From an uncultured Clostridia bacterium (GTDB lineage Bacteria; Bacillota; Clostridia; Christensenellales; Borkfalkiaceae), in the NCBI GenBank assembly GCA_944336975.1, contig CALVLH010000013.1, forward strand, positions 1 through 42,348: a stretch of 42,348 nt of DNA, given 5' to 3'. Shown one piece after another: positions 41,753 to 42,348 of this stretch. The translations under genes were made by a program, and so were the position numbers. Numbering within the stretch: position 1 is the first letter of the stretch; each line of letters starts with the position of its first letter. The notes under the pieces are model-generated. The model searched no databases. It was not told where the DNA came from and saw nothing but the letters and a program-made list of their open reading frames with translations.

Positions 41753-42348
41753 TGATCGGAAGAAAAGAACAAGCAGAATTTCTCCTGGAAGCGATGCCTT
41801 ACATCGAGAAATATCAGAATAAGATCCTCGTCATCAAATACGGCGGGAACGCGATGCAGAGCGACGAACTCAAACAGTCGGTCATGCGCGATCTCACGCT
41901 CCTTCAGTTCGTCGGGATCAAGGTGGTGCTCGTCCACGGCGGCGGGCCGGAGATCTCCCAGACGCTTTCGCGCATGGGGATCGCTTCCCGTTTCGTCAAC
42001 GGACTTCGCTATACGGACGAAGAGACGGCGGAAGTCGTGCGCATGGTGCTGGCGGGCAAGGTGAACAAATCGCTCGTCCATATGCTCGGCGGGCTGGGCG
42101 CGAAGGCGATCGGGCTGTGCGGCATCGACGGGAATATGCTCATCTGCGAAAAGGAGAGCGAAGAGCTCGGCTTTGTCGGAAAGATCGTCAAGGTGAACAC
42201 CGACGTCATCACGGATTGCCTGGACGCGGGGTATCTTCCCGTCATTTCTACGGTCGGGTGCGACGACGTGGGCGGCATTTACAACGTCAACGCCGATACG
42301 GCGGCGTCCGCAATCGCGGGCGCGCTCAAAGCGGAGAGCCTCAAGATC
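41752..42348 (+). CDS. argB: Acetylglutamate kinase, N-terminal 199 residues (cut by the window edge)
   Basis: Partial: 199 codons are present and the reading frame runs off the end, about two-thirds of a normal 290-300 aa enzyme. The start overlaps the argJ stop by one base. KILVIKYGGNAM binds ATP phosphates, VVLVHGGGPEISQTLSRMGI and RFVNGLRYTDEETAEVVRMVLAGKVNK bind N-acetylglutamate, and GKIVKVNTDVI and YLPVISTVGCD follow. N-terminal residues EAMPYIEKYQNK form the extra helix present in arginine-inhibited, hexameric enzymes, so feedback inhibition by arginine is plausible. Confidence 0.95.
   Translation, partial: MIGRKEQAEFLLEAMPYIEKYQNKILVIKYGGNAMQSDELKQSVMRDLTLLQFVGIKVVLVHGGGPEISQTLSRMGIASRFVNGLRYTDEETAEVVRMVLAGKVNKSLVHMLGGLGAKAIGLCGIDGNMLICEKESEELGFVGKIVKVNTDVITDCLDAGYLPVISTVGCDDVGGIYNVNADTAASAIAGALKAESLKI

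Overview
The window is a GC-rich, gene-dense chromosomal segment of a Gram-positive, Firmicutes-type bacterium. Gene order and content point to an endospore-forming Clostridia lineage: mrnC-rlmB-sigH, dnaX-ybaB-recR, secG-rnr-smpB, and yabP-yabQ-divIC followed by a Ppx/GppA gene, plus a cwlD-type amidase. A high-GC gut lineage such as the Christensenellales/Borkfalkiaceae is my guess from composition and gene style; this has not been tested. I see no rRNA, tRNA, CRISPR array, transposase or phage gene, so this is core chromosome with a few accessory genes.

Layout. 1-2,342 (minus): a four-gene operon of aldo/keto reductase, nitroreductase, thioredoxin-like protein and glyoxalase I, which reads as electrophile/aldehyde detoxification. 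2,385-3,815 (minus): a cation/proton antiporter. 3,936-9,424 (plus): information-processing genes mrnC, rlmB, sigH, dnaX, ybaB/ebfC and recR, then gpsA. 9,704-15,047 (minus): secG, rnr and smpB, followed by metY and metA for methionine synthesis through O-acetylhomoserine. 15,112-15,579 (minus): a small lipoprotein. 15,633-22,227 (plus): a shikimate-kinase-like gene, a ketopantoate-reductase-like gene, gltX, thyA, folA and typA. 22,288-22,440: a stand-alone small RNA candidate. 22,677-23,449 (minus): a YlmH-like S4 protein. 23,608-26,497 (plus): yabP, yabQ, divIC, ppx/gppA and an M50-like membrane protease. 26,755-26,996 (minus): an XRE regulator. 27,136-31,977 (plus): a tyrosine phosphatase, a GH127 glycosidase, a catalytically dead nitrilase-fold protein and a HEPN-CBS fusion. 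32,230-33,160 (minus): degV. 33,248-38,152 (plus): the electron-bifurcating nfnAB pair, cwlD, an acyl-ACP thioesterase, a flavin reductase and a membrane protein. 38,177 to the end (plus): an arginine operon argG-argC-argJ-argB, with argB cut by the window edge.

Regulation is unusually legible. Vegetative-type promoters follow TTGAnn-N17-TATAAT with almost no spacer variation. In a subset (smpB, the S4 gene, the XRE gene, the HEPN-CBS gene and the thioesterase) the start codon lies exactly seven bases after the last T of the -10 box, and nine bases after it for the shikimate-kinase-like gene. These genes are therefore predicted to be transcribed as leaderless mRNAs without a Shine-Dalgarno site. 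The two sporulation genes yabP and cwlD have sigma-E-like promoters with the same leaderless geometry. The other strongest leads are the 22.3-kb small RNA, a ten-codon leader peptide coupled to typA, the HEPN-CBS fusion and the pseudo-nitrilase.
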